Positions 1 to 11,490 of a stretch of 64,000 nt of DNA are shown piece after piece. The DNA lies in contig CAJNDS010000302.1 in NCBI GenBank assembly GCA_905221605.1, positions 398,450-462,449 of the forward strand. Direction: 5' to 3'. A program made the translations under genes and the position numbers. This stretch comes from Symbiodinium natans (Eukaryota; Sar; Dinophyceae; Suessiales; Symbiodiniaceae). The notes under the pieces are model-generated. The model worked only from the letters and a program-made list of their open reading frames with translations. It made no database searches and had not been told where the DNA came from. Position 1 is the stretch's first letter; the number at the start of each line of letters is the position of its first letter.

Positions 1-523
1 TAGGGTCTATAGGGTTATATAAGGCTAAGGGTTCCAGGTTTAAGCTAATTCCCCTTGTTGTTTGAAGGGGCACTGGGGGCGGGCTCACGGTTTCACCGGC
101 CTCTAGTGTTAGCTATGCCTTCCCCTTTTTGCATCCGGACTCCTGTGGGTGTTAAGCCCTATAGCCCTACCCAGGCTACTGCTCTCAAACCTGCCGCCAG
201 GTAGCTGAGTTCATTGAGGCGCCAGGGTGCATCTGCTGGCTTGCTACTCGCCTGGCTGGAGCTTCATCGAGAACTGTGTAGACCCCAACTCTGAGTAGGC
301 CCCCTTTCCCGAAAGTGCCACCTACAGTATTTTGTGGGAACTGGAGCCGAAACCACATAGGCCCGTGCTGAGAAGCGTACCGGACTCGGCAGGAGAAACA
401 AGGCCGATGAGCTGATCGCCAGAACCCAAACGCCAGCCGCCTGTCGTTGCAGAGTGCGCAGCGTGCGAAGTGACCCGGTTCACTGTACCAGGGTGGGCTT
501 CTGGACCATGCAATCCCCAGAGA

Positions 524-606
524 AAACCCTAAACCTAAACCCTAAACCCTAAACCCTAAACCCTAAACCCCAAACCCTAAACCCTAACCCTAAACCCTAA
601 ACCCCT
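524..606. repeat. Telomere-like array, CCCTAAA orientation
   Basis: About eleven CCCTAAA heptamers with a few CCCCAAA and CCCTAA variants. The upstream 520 bases are unique sequence with no gene I can defend. The island from 607 to 737 between this and the next array is open on the minus strand but unrecognised. Confidence 0.95.
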
Positions 607-737
607 TTACATAAGGGCGCCACTGGCACATCTCGGCACTGGTAGGAGCTGTGGGGCTTCAGCCCAGCTGAGCATCCGGCTTGTGCGTGCCATATTGTCG
701 AGAAGATGCAAGGCCCAAGCAAGGAGCCGACCTTTCG

Positions 738-856
738 GTTTAGGGTTTAGGGTTTAGGGTTTAGGGTTTAGGGTTTAGGGTTTAGGGTTTAGGGTTTAGG
801 GTTTAGGGTTTAGGGTTTAGGGTTTAGGGTTTAGGGTTTAGGGTTTAGGGTTTAGG
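738..856. repeat. Perfect TTTAGGG array, 17 units
   Basis: 119 bases of uninterrupted TTTAGGG, in the opposite orientation to the array 130 bases upstream. Its homogeneity, with no variant unit, suggests recent expansion or insertion rather than an old decaying telomere. Confidence 0.97.
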
Positions 857-1014
857 CAACAAGGACCATGGGACGTTGCAAAGCAAACGAAGCAAACTGG
901 CGGGCACATGTTATCATTTGCCCAACATTTTTGAAAGCAGGACCTACTTAGCATCCTCTGCTCAAGTGCTTTCACCTCGTAAACCGAAGCCCAGAACTTT
1001 CCTCTCTTGACGTC

Positions 1015-1119
1015 CCTAAACCCCTAAACCCTAAACCCCTAAACCCCTAAACCCCTAAACCCCTAAACCCCTAAACCCTAAACCCTAAACCCTAAACCCC
1101 TAAACCCTAAACCCTAAAC
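1015..1119. repeat. Mixed CCCTAAA / CCCCTAAA array
   Basis: Alternating 7-base and 8-base units. The 8-mer phase variants are concentrated in the first two thirds. The 857-1014 island between arrays is unique sequence without an identifiable product. Confidence 0.95.
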
Positions 1120-1221
1120 AACTCAAAGCACCAAGCAAGCAAAAACATGGCAGCCCACCAGGAGGCACAGTACCGGTGGGCCCTGGATTTGCCCGGACCA
1201 TATGGCCTGGGTCGAATCACG

Positions 1222-1296
1222 GTTTTAGGGTTTAGGGTTTAGGGTTTAGGGTTTAGGGTTTAGGGTGTAGGGTGTAGGGTGTAGGGTGTAGGGTTT
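1222..1296. repeat. TTTAGGG array ending in TGTAGGG variants
   Basis: Heptamers change to TGTAGGG for four units at the right end. They are followed directly by GCCACCCGTCTAAG, a motif that recurs next to other arrays in this window. Confidence 0.93.
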
Positions 1297-2587
1297 CTGC
1301 CACCCGTCTAAGATTCTAGCAGTCGCTCCACTGGAGGGTTTGTTGAGAGTTTAGGGCTGTTTAGGGTTTGGACCGAAAGGGCCGATGATACAGCTGGGGA
1401 CATCAATTGAATCAAGTGTGCTGCTGACGCACGGCGTTGTGCCTAGATCCCCAACCCTGTGTCTGCAATGGCAAGTCTTTGATAAAGTGCGAGATTCCAT
1501 CTTCATCAAGATCTCACCTAGCCGCCATACTATAAAGAAGAGGCATCGTCTGTATGCTGTGCTCTGTTCCTGCTACAGAGCAGCGTAGTCCATCATATCT
1601 TTGACGCTTCTGGTTGAGGTCCAACCCGAAACCCTGCATCCCAGACTGCAGTAAACTGAATCAAAGCCCCATGTACGACCATCCCCTCTGGGCCTTCTCC
1701 ACTTCGGTGGCGCCAATTGAGGCATGGAAATCCTGAAAAGCGGCTTCAAGCTTCATCAGCCACGAGCGGCTTAGGTGATTTGACAACTTGAGGAAGTGGA
1801 TTTCACCCTCAACCCTAAACCCTAGACCCTAAACCGTAAACCCTAAACGCGTGGACAGCACCATGGACTGTGGCCGCTGTTTGAGCGAAGCAGCCGCCAC
1901 GTACTGCATGAGGAGCTGTATGGCCACAGAGGTGGTTACGAAGCCCCAAATCCTTGTACCACTGATGCACAGGCTTTCGGGGTGGCTTCTCCTATTCAAC
2001 TCGTTCAACCTTGTCGTTCCTTCCCCTGAGGCAAAGGTGCCCAAACCACCTCTTTCACAGATGGGGGACCCAAATAAGCGTCATAAGTTGGACCTTGAGG
2101 TTCGGCAGCCCAATCTGTTACAGGCCCTGAGCAGCCATATCGGACATCTTCAGTCTCTAGCATCCAGATAGAGCTCCTGAGAAACTACCTGGGGTGAGGC
2201 AAAATCGGCTTAGGAGGAGCGATTCGTTCGCATCTAAGGGTACTTTCATGGGCCCTTAATATGGTCCCCACCTCCTTTTCAAGAGTTCGGAAGTATGGGC
2301 CCTTGGGTTGTATAGGGTATAAAGGGGTATTTCAGGGATTCCTACTAAGGGACCATGGAACTACTCTTAGATAGTGGTCATGGAGTCGGCGTTGCCGGAT
2401 ACATGCTTCGCTTTTCATGTTGGATGAAGTGGCCAAAGCTCTTCCACAAGCTCCAACATAAAGGGCACCCCTCTCTCTCATCTCCTATTCTTCTTCGAAA
2501 TTCTGAGGCTTTGGGTTTTTAGGTACATCTCCCAAGAGGGCTTAGGGTTTAGGGTTTCGGGGCTAAGCCAGGTCCACCGAGGGAGGC

Positions 2588-2678
2588 CTAAACCCTAAAC
2601 CCTAAACCCTAAACCCTAAACCCTAAACCCTAAACCCTTAACCCTTAAACCCTAAACCCTAAACCCTAAACCCTAGAC
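2588..2678. repeat. CCCTAAA array
   Basis: Around twelve units with a short TTAACCC interruption. From 1300 to 5700 the sequence keeps alternating between short arrays (1811-1849, 2900-2970, 4410-4443 and others) and unique islands. Confidence 0.93.
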
Positions 2679-3480
2679 CCGATGGAGGCCTAGGCTCATC
2701 ACGAAGAGATGTTCCACCACCAAGGCCATCCCCAGGCCGAAGACGTTGGCGAAGACAATCCTCCGAAGGCTCGAGCCGTTCTCTGGGGGTTGAGGGTTGA
2801 GGGTTCAGGGTTTTTTTGGCACCCGACTAGCCACGGCAATGGGGGGGGTTGTAGGTCGGTCTCGCAGAACTGGAAAAGGATCCAAGGTTTGGTTGAAACG
2901 GTTTAGGGTTTGGGGTTTGGGGTTTGGGGGTTTGGGGTTTAGGTTTAGGGTTTAGGATTTAGGGTGTGGGCAAATTTTGTTTAAGGGTTTAGGGGTAGGG
3001 GGGTTGTACGCTGAAGGCATTGTCATTGTCAAGCCCTAGCCAACGGTTCTTACAATCAGGTATTCCTGGAATAAGGTCGACTGGACCCAACCGCTATGAA
3101 CCACGGACGGCGAAAACAAGTTCAAGAGCAGTGAAGGCCGCAGCAGAGTGTATGGAAGCATGTGAAGTCAAGCGAGCTTGCTTGAGGGTGTGCTCTCCGG
3201 TTGTGGGGCTTTAGCTTAGTTCCCTTCCTGTATTCATGTGCTCCACATCTGTAGCTCTACAGATCCCTAGCTGCCTAAAAGACTAAGATGCTGAAAGGGG
3301 TTTTAGGGTTTAGGGTTTAGGGGTTAGCCACCGGCCAAGGCTCAAAATCAGTGCTGCTTTCGGCGACAAACCGCTGGTCGCTCGCTTCGTCAAATAGGTG
3401 CCAACGGGGCTGAAGCAGCCACCAACGACCGCCACCACACACCCAATGAGGAGGTTCGATGCGAAAATCATCTGTGCAAA

Positions 3481-3617
3481 AAGGGGCCCCCCCTAGTTAT
3501 AAGTAGAGTTATAAGTAGAGTTATAAGAACCCTACAATTGAGTTATAAGGATCCTAAATTAGGTTGTAAGCCCCTTAACTACAGTTAGTATAGTAAGGGG
3601 GCCCCTCCTTGTAGGGT
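3481..3617. mobile_element. Family A short inverted-repeat element
   Basis: Ends are GGGGCCCCCCC and GGGGGCCCCTCCTTGTA. The interior repeats three times a block reading TTATAAG, then AACCCTA or GATCCTA. The same element recurs at about 4303, 15176, 16836, 25914, 34365, 36789, 38170 and 42169. No open reading frame, so it is non-autonomous. The left end has lost the CAAGGA part of the inverted repeat. Confidence 0.85.
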
Positions 3618-3765
3618 CGGCCGCCACACAGAACTGCTCACGCAATCCGCCTCATGAAGTGCCATGTACCCTAATTTTATGATCACAGCTGCCCAGCCAG
3701 GCCTGCACAAAGGACCCGATGCAGCCGTTTACGGTGGTGTGGACGCAGAGGATGCCACTCAGCGT

Positions 3766-4150
3766 CTTCAGGTCTTTGGGCACCGGCCGATGCTTGCCAT
3801 TGTCTGCCATGGCTTTCGACCGGCTTTTGGGAGAAAGGCGTTTCGTTCTTTAGTCAAATAAAATCTCAAGTTGTCAAGGCAACTCTCGCATCCTGCGTGC
3901 GCACTGGAAGGAGCACCAACCATGAATGCAGCGTGGAGTTTGTGGGAAAGCCTCTTCGGCAACTTCATCCCCGGTTTTAAGTGACTAGGCTCATTGCAAC
4001 ACAAGTAATTGGGGAGGTCAGGGAACTCAAGTGGCGAATCTTGCGCTAGCAGCCGACCCTCTGACAAGCCATGGCGGAAGACGGCGATGTGGTGCTGGAA
4101 GTCAGATGCCAAACTGAGCCAAACTGGCTCTTCCTCAGTAAAGCCTTTAA
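3766..4150 (-). CDS. Candidate exon, unknown protein
   Basis: About 128 codons stay open on the minus strand from a telomere-like array (about 4170) down to 3768, with a residue mix typical of coding sequence (segments such as FTEEEPVWLSLASDFQHHI and LRFYLTKERNAFLPKAGRK). I do not recognise a domain. No start codon context or matching exon was identified, so this is either one exon of a larger minus-strand gene or a chance frame. Adjacent exons, if any, would lie across the arrays on either side. Confidence 0.3.
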
Positions 4151-4302
4151 ACCCGATCAACCCTTTTGAACCCTAAACCCTAGAACCTTTTTTTGAACCC
4201 AGTCTCTTTACGTCAGCTGGCACGATGACAGTTGCATACCTTTGTTGAAGCTGGACTTGCTGACTGCCAGACGCCAGCCTCTCCTTGCCTTGCCTAAACA
4301 AG

Positions 4303-4413
4303 CCCTTGCTATACTAACTGCACTTAAGGGACTTATAACCTAACTTAGGATCCTTATAACCCAATTGTAGGTTTCTTGTAATTCTACATATAACTGGGGG
4401 GGCCCCGCCTTCA
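4303..4413. mobile_element. Family A element, inverted copy with worn ends
   Basis: Reads CTATACTAACTGCACTTAAG at the left and AACTGGGGGGGGCCCC at the right, the reverse orientation of the 3481 copy. The outer CAAGGAGG part is missing and the right end runs into a CCCTAAA array at 4410. Confidence 0.8.
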
Positions 4414-5116
4414 ACCCTAAACCCTAAACCCTAAACCCTAAACCGTGCCTTGTACAAACTGAGGATCTCCTCATTGCCTCGGCAATCGAGCACTTACCAA
4501 TGTCTAACTGGTTCTTAAGACATGACGGCTTTAGGGTTTAGGGTTTAGGGTTTCGGAGTATATGGCACCTGCCTAGCCACTGCGGGGCAAACTGGAGAAG
4601 GAACAAATAAGCTGAGCTTAACGTTGAGGTACTTTGAGGGCAAGTATAGGATGTCCAGATTGCTGAAGAGCTGCGCCGCCTCATGCACGGCAACCCATGT
4701 GTTTAGGGTTTCCCGGTGTAGGGCTTCCCTTTATGTCCCGGAAGGGTCATATACAGTGGGCATAACGCGTATATTTCCGTACTTCTCGATGAAGAACCCT
4801 ACTATACAAGATAACTCAGCAGAACCGCGGCTAACTCAGCAGAACCGATGCTCCGAAGTGTCGGCACCACACGAGGTCGCGCAGGAATGGCATCCTACAC
4901 TGCCAAGATGCCGATTCGAGGCATGTCGATGCGGACGAGGTTGGGCAGTCCTGAAACGAACCGCCAGAAGTCAGGACGGGCAAATATACCCTGCCGTCCC
5001 CCTGTGTGCAACCACATTTTGGCACTTGGCGAGTCAAGCCGCCGTCTAAACCCTTTTTTGGGGCAACGGACTTTGAGGCTGCCGGCAACATGCAACTACT
5101 CAGAAGCCACATCCGC

Positions 5117-5198
5117 CTAAACCCTAAACCCTAAACTTTCCCTAAACCCTAAAACCTAAACCCTAAACCCTAAACCCCAAACCCCAAACCCCAAACCC
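5117..5198. repeat. CCCTAAA array with CCCCAAA tail
   Basis: Heptamers drift to three CCCCAAA units at the right end. Followed by 140 bases of unique sequence with an imperfect inverted repeat (TAGCTCTCTACATTAGGGTC at 5270; complement near 5330-5350), similar to the element at about 44262. Confidence 0.9.
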
Positions 5199-5344
5199 TC
5201 GGATGTGCAACGGCCCGAAGTGGTGACTTCCGGCTTTCGGAAGCCGGTGAAAGGCACTATTTGGGTAGCTCTCTACATTAGGGTCCCGTTTGGGGTCCGT
5301 CTTTTCCGGTATATTTAGCATCCAAAACGGACCCTGATTTAGAG

Positions 5345-5452
5345 AACTAAACCCTAAAAACCCTAAAAACCCTAAAAGCCCTGAAAACCCTAAAAACCCT
5401 AAAAACCCTAAAAACCCTAAAAACCCAAAAAACCCTAAAAACCCTAAACCCC
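5345..5452. repeat. Nine-base variant array CCCTAAAAA
   Basis: About twelve CCCTAAAAA 9-mers with single-base variants. This is a length variant of the telomere-like heptamer that has been amplified as its own local satellite. Confidence 0.9.
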
Positions 5453-5971
5453 ATTTGGTTGCGCATGCGAACTTGCTCAGGGGTCCTCCGATCCAGGGCG
5501 CGAAATCTGCGACACCTGGAGGTGGACCATGACGAAAGTCGGGTCCTCGGCGAGATTGTAGGGTTTAGGGTTTAGGGTTTAGGGTTTAGGGTTAAGGGTT
5601 AGGGGTTTAGGGTTTTTCTTGTTGCCACCCGCCTAGCTGACATTCAGGCCACGTTGCAGGGACCAATACCGGCAATACTACGGGTTTAGGGATTAGGGTT
5701 TAGGGTTTCGGGATTAGGGTCTATAGTCTAGAGAAAAGGGTTTGGGGGTTCTTCTGCCACCTGCCGAGCAGACCAACCACAGTGCAGGGTAACAATTTCG
5801 GGACGACAGAGACGAAGAAAGGATGCTTTGTGTCTCGTCAGTGGGGAAGTCCAGAGCATGCAAGGCGTTGCTAGACCCCATGTGCCTGGGTACTATACAG
5901 TACGCACGCAAAGCGTCTAGACTCGCTGTGGTATCAAGTATCTGAGGCCCCAAGCATTGTTGCTATGCCCG

Positions 5972-6077
5972 AAAACCCTAAACCCTAAACCCCTAAAACC
6001 CCTAAAACCCCTAAAGCCCCCAAAGCCCCTAAAAACCCGAAAACCCCCAAAACCCCTAAAACCCCTAAAACCCCTAG
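5972..6077. repeat. Variant array CCCCTAAAA / CCCCCAAAG
   Basis: Degenerate 9-base units (ACCCCTAAA, GCCCCCAAA, ACCCGAAAA). It differs from the 5345 array in carrying an extra C, so the two variant arrays expanded independently. Confidence 0.9.
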
Positions 6078-6203
6078 CCCGTTCAGGGCACATGAGAATA
6101 AGCTTCAAAGGTCGGGGGGACAGCAGGGCAGCTCTAGGGGCACAGGGTAACCCGTCAAGAGTACCTAGTTCCGATGCTCACATGCTCTGTCACAGAATAG
6201 ATA

Positions 6204-6344
6204 CTTGGAGGTTCATGGTACTTACTAACCAATTAGAGCTGTACTTATAACTGTACTTACAAGCCCCTTAAGTGCCCCAATATGGTTATAAGTACAGTTG
6301 CAAGTACAGTTATCATTGGCTAGTAAGTACCATGAACCTTCAAG
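6204..6344. mobile_element. Family E inverted-repeat element, copy 1
   Basis: Long terminal inverted repeats: CTTGGAGGTTCATGGTACTT at the left and AGTACCATGAACCTTCAAG at the right, with inverted CTGTACTTATAACTGTACTT inside. The whole 140 bases can fold into one hairpin. No coding capacity. A second copy lies at 7264. Confidence 0.88.
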
Positions 6345-6645
6345 TAATCGGCCACCCAGGTGCTGGCCCAGCTGCACTACTGGTGCTATCTGAGACAATG
6401 TTCCTAATCGCGTTCTCACAAGCCATCCCAAGCCATGACAATGCTCGTTGTGCTACCAGCAGCTGCCCTGGAGATTGTGAGGTTTCTGCGACGCCAGTGG
6501 GTTTGGTGTGGAGTGATGTCAGGCCCTGTCAGGCACCGGGTTTTTGGAATTGTCCAACAAGATGCCAAATTCTTGGAGGACACCGATGTGTCAAATGCTG
6601 ACATACGCAACATTCGGCATGGGGGTGGGGGGGGGGGGGGGCTGC

Positions 6646-7031
6646 TTTGAGGAATCTTTGTTCGGACAAGGCTCCGAAGATGAACGCTGCCTTCCCATGG
6701 ACCGATAGGGCCGGGTACACAGAGATCCCAAATGAGAAGTCCTGCTTCAGAAGCAGGCTTCGGTATGCGTCAGCTTCTAGAACACGCCTCCTCTGCACTA
6801 CAAGCAAGTGCATACAGCTGGATGGCAAACCTTGCGGGAAATTCAGTAGAGGGTTTAGGGTTTAGGGTTTAGGGTTTAGGGTTTAGGGTAGCCTGCTTAG
6901 CTACCACAGCACGCACGAAGACGAGAACACTGGCGGGCTGTTCCGCTTGCCTCTTCGCCGAACGCCTGTTTCCACACCCCATTGGTGCCGAAGAAGATCT
7001 GGCGAGTGTCCAGATCCACAGCCACACCCAC
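6646..7031 (-). CDS. Two exons of a SPRY-domain protein (partial)
   Basis: Exon 6951-7031 encodes VGVAVDLDTRQIFFGTNGVW followed by KQAFGEE; exon about 6646-6741 encodes DFSFGISVYPALSVHGKAA then FIFGALSEQRFLKAAP. Together they give the core and C-terminal strands of a SPRY domain, a beta-sandwich protein-interaction fold known in ryanodine receptors, RanBP9-like and TRIM proteins. The intron 6742-6950 (209 bases) has a GC donor (GAG|GCAAGC) and an AG|G acceptor, phase 0, and contains a TTTAGGG array.
Upstream exons with the first half of the domain were not found with confidence; family E at 7264-7408 would lie in the preceding intron. The partner and cellular role cannot be inferred. The domain call rests on the VDLDT...IFF.NG and YPALS...FIFG patterns. 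Confidence 0.7.
6850..6889. repeat. TTTAGGG array inside the SPRY intron
   Basis: Almost six perfect units lying wholly inside intron 6742-6950, between two exons that must be joined to make one domain. Direct evidence that these arrays occupy introns. Confidence 0.92.
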
Positions 7032-7263
7032 CTTGACGGGACATACTTGTTAAGCAGACAGACAATGCTAAGACGCAGCTTTTCGCCAGCTGAGACGGCC
7101 AACTCTTTGCGAATTCAAGGGTTGCAGGCTGCAGGGGTCAGAATAGAGGGTTGTGTCGGCAAAAAGGGGTTGGAACCTTGTAAAATTTACACGTCCGCGC
7201 TTTCGCCTCGCCTGCATTAAGTCCGGCCGCTGAAGCTGGGAGCTTCAGAAGAGACGACCCTTA

Positions 7264-7408
7264 CTCGGAGGTTCACCGTACTTACTAACCAATTATAACT
7301 GTACTTGGAGCTGTACTTATAAGCCTCTGATGTGCCCAAATATGGATAAAAATAAGTACAGTTACAAGTACAGTTATAATTGGTTAGTAAGTACCATGAA
7401 CCTCCAAG
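7264..7408. mobile_element. Family E inverted-repeat element, copy 2
   Basis: CTCGGAGGTTCACCGTACTT at the left and AGTACCATGAACCTCCAAG at the right, same interior as copy 1 with a 9-base AT-rich insertion. The copies are about 85 percent alike by eye, so they are of different age or have diverged. Confidence 0.88.
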
Positions 7409-7429
7409 TGGGTGTGTGCGGCCCGTGGT

Positions 7430-8300
7430 TTCGGTAGATGGCCGCACACACCAGGTATCTCAGTAAGCATCCTCTGCACCCCCGCTAGAACCATCATACA
7501 ATGACATGCTTGACATTCCTTGATCTTCCCTGAAGTGGGCAAAAAACACAGAACTCCCTAAACCCTAAACCCTAAACCCTAAACCCTAATCCTCAGGAAC
7601 TGTAGTATCCTGTGCCAAGTGACAATGACCTCCTCCTTGAGGTGGCGATCAGCCCCTGGCAGTGCGCAGTGCTCCCCAGATCTGCACGAAACCCGAAGGC
7701 TCCAAGGACACTTAATTGTAGGGCTTTTGGTTTAGGGTCTAGGGTCTAGGGTCTAGGGTTTAGGGTTTAGGGTTTAGGGACCCCAAGCCCTTACTACATA
7801 GTCATGTAATGTGATCTAATCATGCATACCGTACAACACTATGCTGATATGCTAATATGAGGTCTTCGGGCTCTGTTTTGAGCCCAGGAGAGCATCAGAT
7901 GTCGAGTCCCGCGCTCAAGCTGGCGAGCTTTGATCTCAGAACGCATCGGCTCAGCACTCCCTGCCCGATAACCTGACCTCGCCGGAGGTTCACCATGGTA
8001 CACCCAAGCATGAAATCTTTAGGCCATGTCAGGATACCTGGGACGACCGAATAGCAAGAAGGTACGAGGGGTTGATGGAAACCGGAATTCCTGACGAGAG
8101 AACCTGCGCCGGGAACTTTGCACTCCAAAACCCTGCTACTCCACCAAAAAGGCCCTAAACCCTAAACCCTAAACCTAAACCCTAAACCCTAAACCCTAAA
8201 CTCCAAACCTCGGGCATCTTGGGCCTGAGCCGACTGCTGGCCAGACCTGACTCCAGGCAGAGTTTGTGCCGCCGTGCCACCTGTGAACTCGGGCTGCTGA
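7430..8300. other. Array-separated islands, no assigned gene
   Basis: CCCTAAA array at about 7557-7590, TTTAGGG/TCTAGGG array at 7728-7780 and CCCTAAA array at 8152-8205. Islands between them hold minus-strand open stretches (for example 7600-7690 and 7895-8128) that may be exons of the SPRY gene, but no domain is recognisable. Confidence 0.4.
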
Positions 8301-8302
8301 AG

Positions 8303-8530
8303 GGTTAGGGTCTAGGGTTTAGGGTTTAGGGTTTAGGGTTTAGGGTTTTTTTTGCCACCCGACTAGGTTTAGGGTTTAGGGTTTAGGGTTTAGGGTTTAG
8401 GGTTTAGGGTTTAGGGTTTAGGGTTTAGGGGTTAAGGGTTAAGGGCTAAGGGCTAAGGGCTAAGGGCTAAGGGTTAAGGGTTAAGGTTTAGGGTTTAGGG
8501 TTTAGGGTTTAGGGTTTAGGGTTTAGGGAG
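8303..8530. repeat. Long compound TTTAGGG array
   Basis: Two TTTAGGG blocks (8303-8346 and 8368-8530) separated by TTTTTTTTGCCACCCGACTA. Inside the second block is a local shift to TTAAGGG and CTAAGGG units, then back to TTTAGGG. This is the longest heptamer tract in the first 20 kb. Confidence 0.95.
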
Positions 8531-8539
8531 CTGTAGGGT

Positions 8540-10000
8540 TTGGGGCTGGGGCTTAGGGCGAGAGAACGATTCAACCCCAAAACCCCAAACATCCCCAACG
8601 CCCTAACTTTCGGCCTCAATCCTTGTGGGTCTTGTTCATTTGAAATGGCCTGGAGCCTTTGTGGCACCGGCCGCGTGCCGGATGAGGCCAAAACGGGGTG
8701 TCGTAGGGACTCCATTTCCGTAGGTAGGAGTAAACCCTTGTAAGGGTTTTTCCTAGTATACCTTAAGGGGATTCCAATGACGTCTCTGCTCGTGCTTTTC
8801 CGTTATGGCAAACGTTTGGAACGCTGGCCTCCACACCTGCTACACGCTCTGCTCCTAACAAGCTTGCCAGCTCCCAAGCATCCTCCTCCAAAATCATGGA
8901 CCCTTTCAGGTACCCTGAGCTGGAATCTACAACAGCAAGAGGGATTAAGGCGCAAGGGAGACCAAAACACTTAATTTAACTGAAAACACACAAGCTAATG
9001 TATGGAATCTACGAACGCCAGAAATCTCACAAGGTCCTGTCCCACCCTCCTATGTGCAGTTCAAGAGCCTTGAAGAATTCAGGCCATCCACCGCCCAGCC
9101 GTGGACGTCATCCCCCACGCCTCACCCCAGAGTTACAAGATATCCGGGTGGGGGTAGGGGGTTGGGGGTGGAGGGGAGGGGGGTATGGGGGGGGCGGGGG
9201 TCCGGAGCAGCAAGGGTCTCAAGGGTTCCTTCTTTACCTTCATTTGAACTGCAGTGATGCTGCTACCAGTCTAAGGTTGGCCCTTGAACCTGTGCACCCT
9301 CCCCGCACCCCTCACCCCGATGACAACCAAGAACTATACTTCTTTCAAGTGATCGTCCGAGACCCTTCCCGCATCTTCCCGCCACTGGCACATGCGGGTG
9401 GGGCCTTGCGTGCTCTTGGCACCGGCGCGTACCTGTCCGTACTGTGGGACATGCCAAGATGTTGAGGTTTCGGTTTAGGGCTTATGAGGCGAGTGATAGC
9501 AGCTTGGTAGCAGGCATGTCATGCAAGACATGCGCCTCGAAGCCAGTGCTCAGCAGTCCAATCTGTGGAGCACGACAGTCCTTGCCAGGCAAAACTGGGC
9601 CAGGGTCGTGAACGGAAAGAGGTCAGGGATCGGGGTCTGTAAGTTCAATCTGTCAGCCTGAGTCAGACTGTCAGGCGCCTTAACGCGCTAAACCCAGAAC
9701 CCTAAACCCGAAGCCTCAAACACCCCCTTTCCAAAGCAGCGGCTTCCTTGAAGAGCTGAACCTCGAAGAAGAAGCGGCCAGTCTCTTGTGCGTAGTCAGG
9801 GAAGCCCACTGTCACCCACTCCATCCTTCAGTCCGCGCGAACCATTTTTCAGGAACATGACTTCAAACAAGCAGGTCTTGTGTAGTACAGGAATGAAGGA
9901 GACAGCCCTCCTCCAAGGCTGCAGACATGAGACATGTCGGGCCTGCCCTAAACCCTCTAACCCTTCTTTTTTCAACCCAGAACTGCCGCAGCTCCGGCCT
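8540..10000. other. Unique sequence, no recognised gene
   Basis: Includes a G-rich purine tract at about 9150-9200. Open frames occur on both strands (for example a 155-codon plus-strand frame at 8998-9465), but the plus frame is dominated by glycine from the G tract and I find no domain. Confidence 0.4.
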
Positions 10001-10005
10001 GAGAA

Positions 10006-10710
10006 GCAAAAAACCCTAAACCCTAAACCCTAAACCCTAAACCCTAACCCTAAACCCTAAACCCTAAATATTCTGTGGACCCCAAGGCCTGCAGCAACCA
10101 CCCCCCCAAAGCTGGGCTCGCAACGTGGAATCTGCAGTCCCCCCGCGCAGCAGCCGCGGAAGCAGGTGCGGCCCCTTAGCGCGCAGTCTCGGTCAGAGTC
10201 AGGGGAGGGTCTTGGGAGTCTAGTTGCGACATAGCTACAAGCAGCTGGGGCCTCGTTTTACCCTAACCCTCAACCCTAAACCCCTAAACCCTGAACCCTA
10301 AACCCTCAACTCTGAACCCAAACCACTCTGGGCGCATGGATCTCTTAAGCCTTGGTCCGGGTCGTCCTGGCGCGCGTTCGCGCGCAAGCGCCAGGTGTGA
10401 AATGCTTTTACACAGGCTTGCCTGAAGTCCTTCTAACCCTAAACCCTTAACCCTAAACGCTAAACCCTAAGCCCTAAACCTTAAACCCTATCAACCCTAT
10501 AAACCCTAAACCCCCGTAAGACACCCTAAAACCCCTGTGAACCTCTGGTGAGGCGCCTCGCTGGGGGCCGTGGCGTTCATGGCCACCTCCACGAGGCCCT
10601 GGCTTCTAGTTTAGGCTTTATAGGCTTTAGGCTTTAGGCTTTATAGGGTATAGGGTTTAGGGTTTGTGTTTATAGGGTTTAGGGAGGGTTTGGGGTTTAG
10701 GATTTAGGGT
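10006..10710. repeat. Cluster of CCCTAAA and TTTAGGG arrays
   Basis: CCCTAAA at 10006-10068, degenerate CCCTAAA at 10257-10310 and 10433-10515, and TAGGCTTTA / TTTAGGG variants at 10605-10710. Islands between them are short and unassigned. Confidence 0.85.
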
Positions 10711-11345
10711 TGCTGCTGCATAATCTGAGGGTCACAGGCGCGATCCATGCGAACACATAGGCCAGACACGAATTTCGCTCCGGCATAGCTGGCCGAACCG
10801 CAAGGCAGGGTTTAGGGCTTGGGGTTTAGGCTTTATGGGTTAGGGATACAAGGCTTTTTTGGACGAACCACGTGTGGGGTTTAGGGTTTGGGGTTTAGAA
10901 GGGTTTAGGCGCTGAAAGGCTTTGTTTCGAAACAGGCGGTCGTGGGACTCGTACTGTGCTCGAGAATGGGAATGTTGGGTGGCCTTCTTTATGAACTTGC
11001 GCAACGCTCAGAAGTTCGGCACATGGCTTGCTGAAGGAGGAGATTCCATGGTGACATGTCCAGACAAACTCCTATTGCTGCTGTCACTCTTTGGTACACC
11101 AAGCCCACTTCATAGACAGTTCGCATGCTCGTCCACAGCCGCACGACAAGGCGCAACTGGGAACCCAAAGCACCATCTTTCTTCGATTCCACATGTTATG
11201 CCTTGCTAAGCCTTGTTTTGCCGCCTGCACCCTCACCCTTTAACCCCAATACTCTTAAACCCCGACTCCATGTAGCTTTTTTGCCAACAGGCGCTACGGC
11301 CCTCTAAGACATAACTTGGTGGACCCTGATCCCCAATTCCTTTTG

Positions 11346-11485
11346 GGGTTCCTAAACCCTAAACCCTTCTTTGCCAGAGGACTCTCTTATTTGCCTCTTG
11401 GACCCTATAAACCCTAAACCCTAAACCCCTAAATCCCAAATCCCAAATCCCAAATCCCAAAACCCTAAACCCTAAACCCTAAACA
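11346..11485. repeat. CCCTAAA array with CCCAAAT subarray
   Basis: CCCTAAA units interrupted at about 11430-11465 by four tandem CCCAAAT units. It begins directly after the GC donor of the DUF-like gene's last identified exon (11491-11521), so it should lie in that gene's next intron. Confidence 0.9.
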
Positions 11486-11490
11486 GCAGC

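Noticed and set aside
1-1300. A real chromosome end
   Set aside because: Arrays alternate in orientation, are short, and continue throughout the 64 kb among genes; nothing marks position 1 as terminal.
9110-9465. 155-codon plus-strand frame as a gene
   Set aside because: Its middle is a G-run translated as glycine; no domain, and the other strand is open too.
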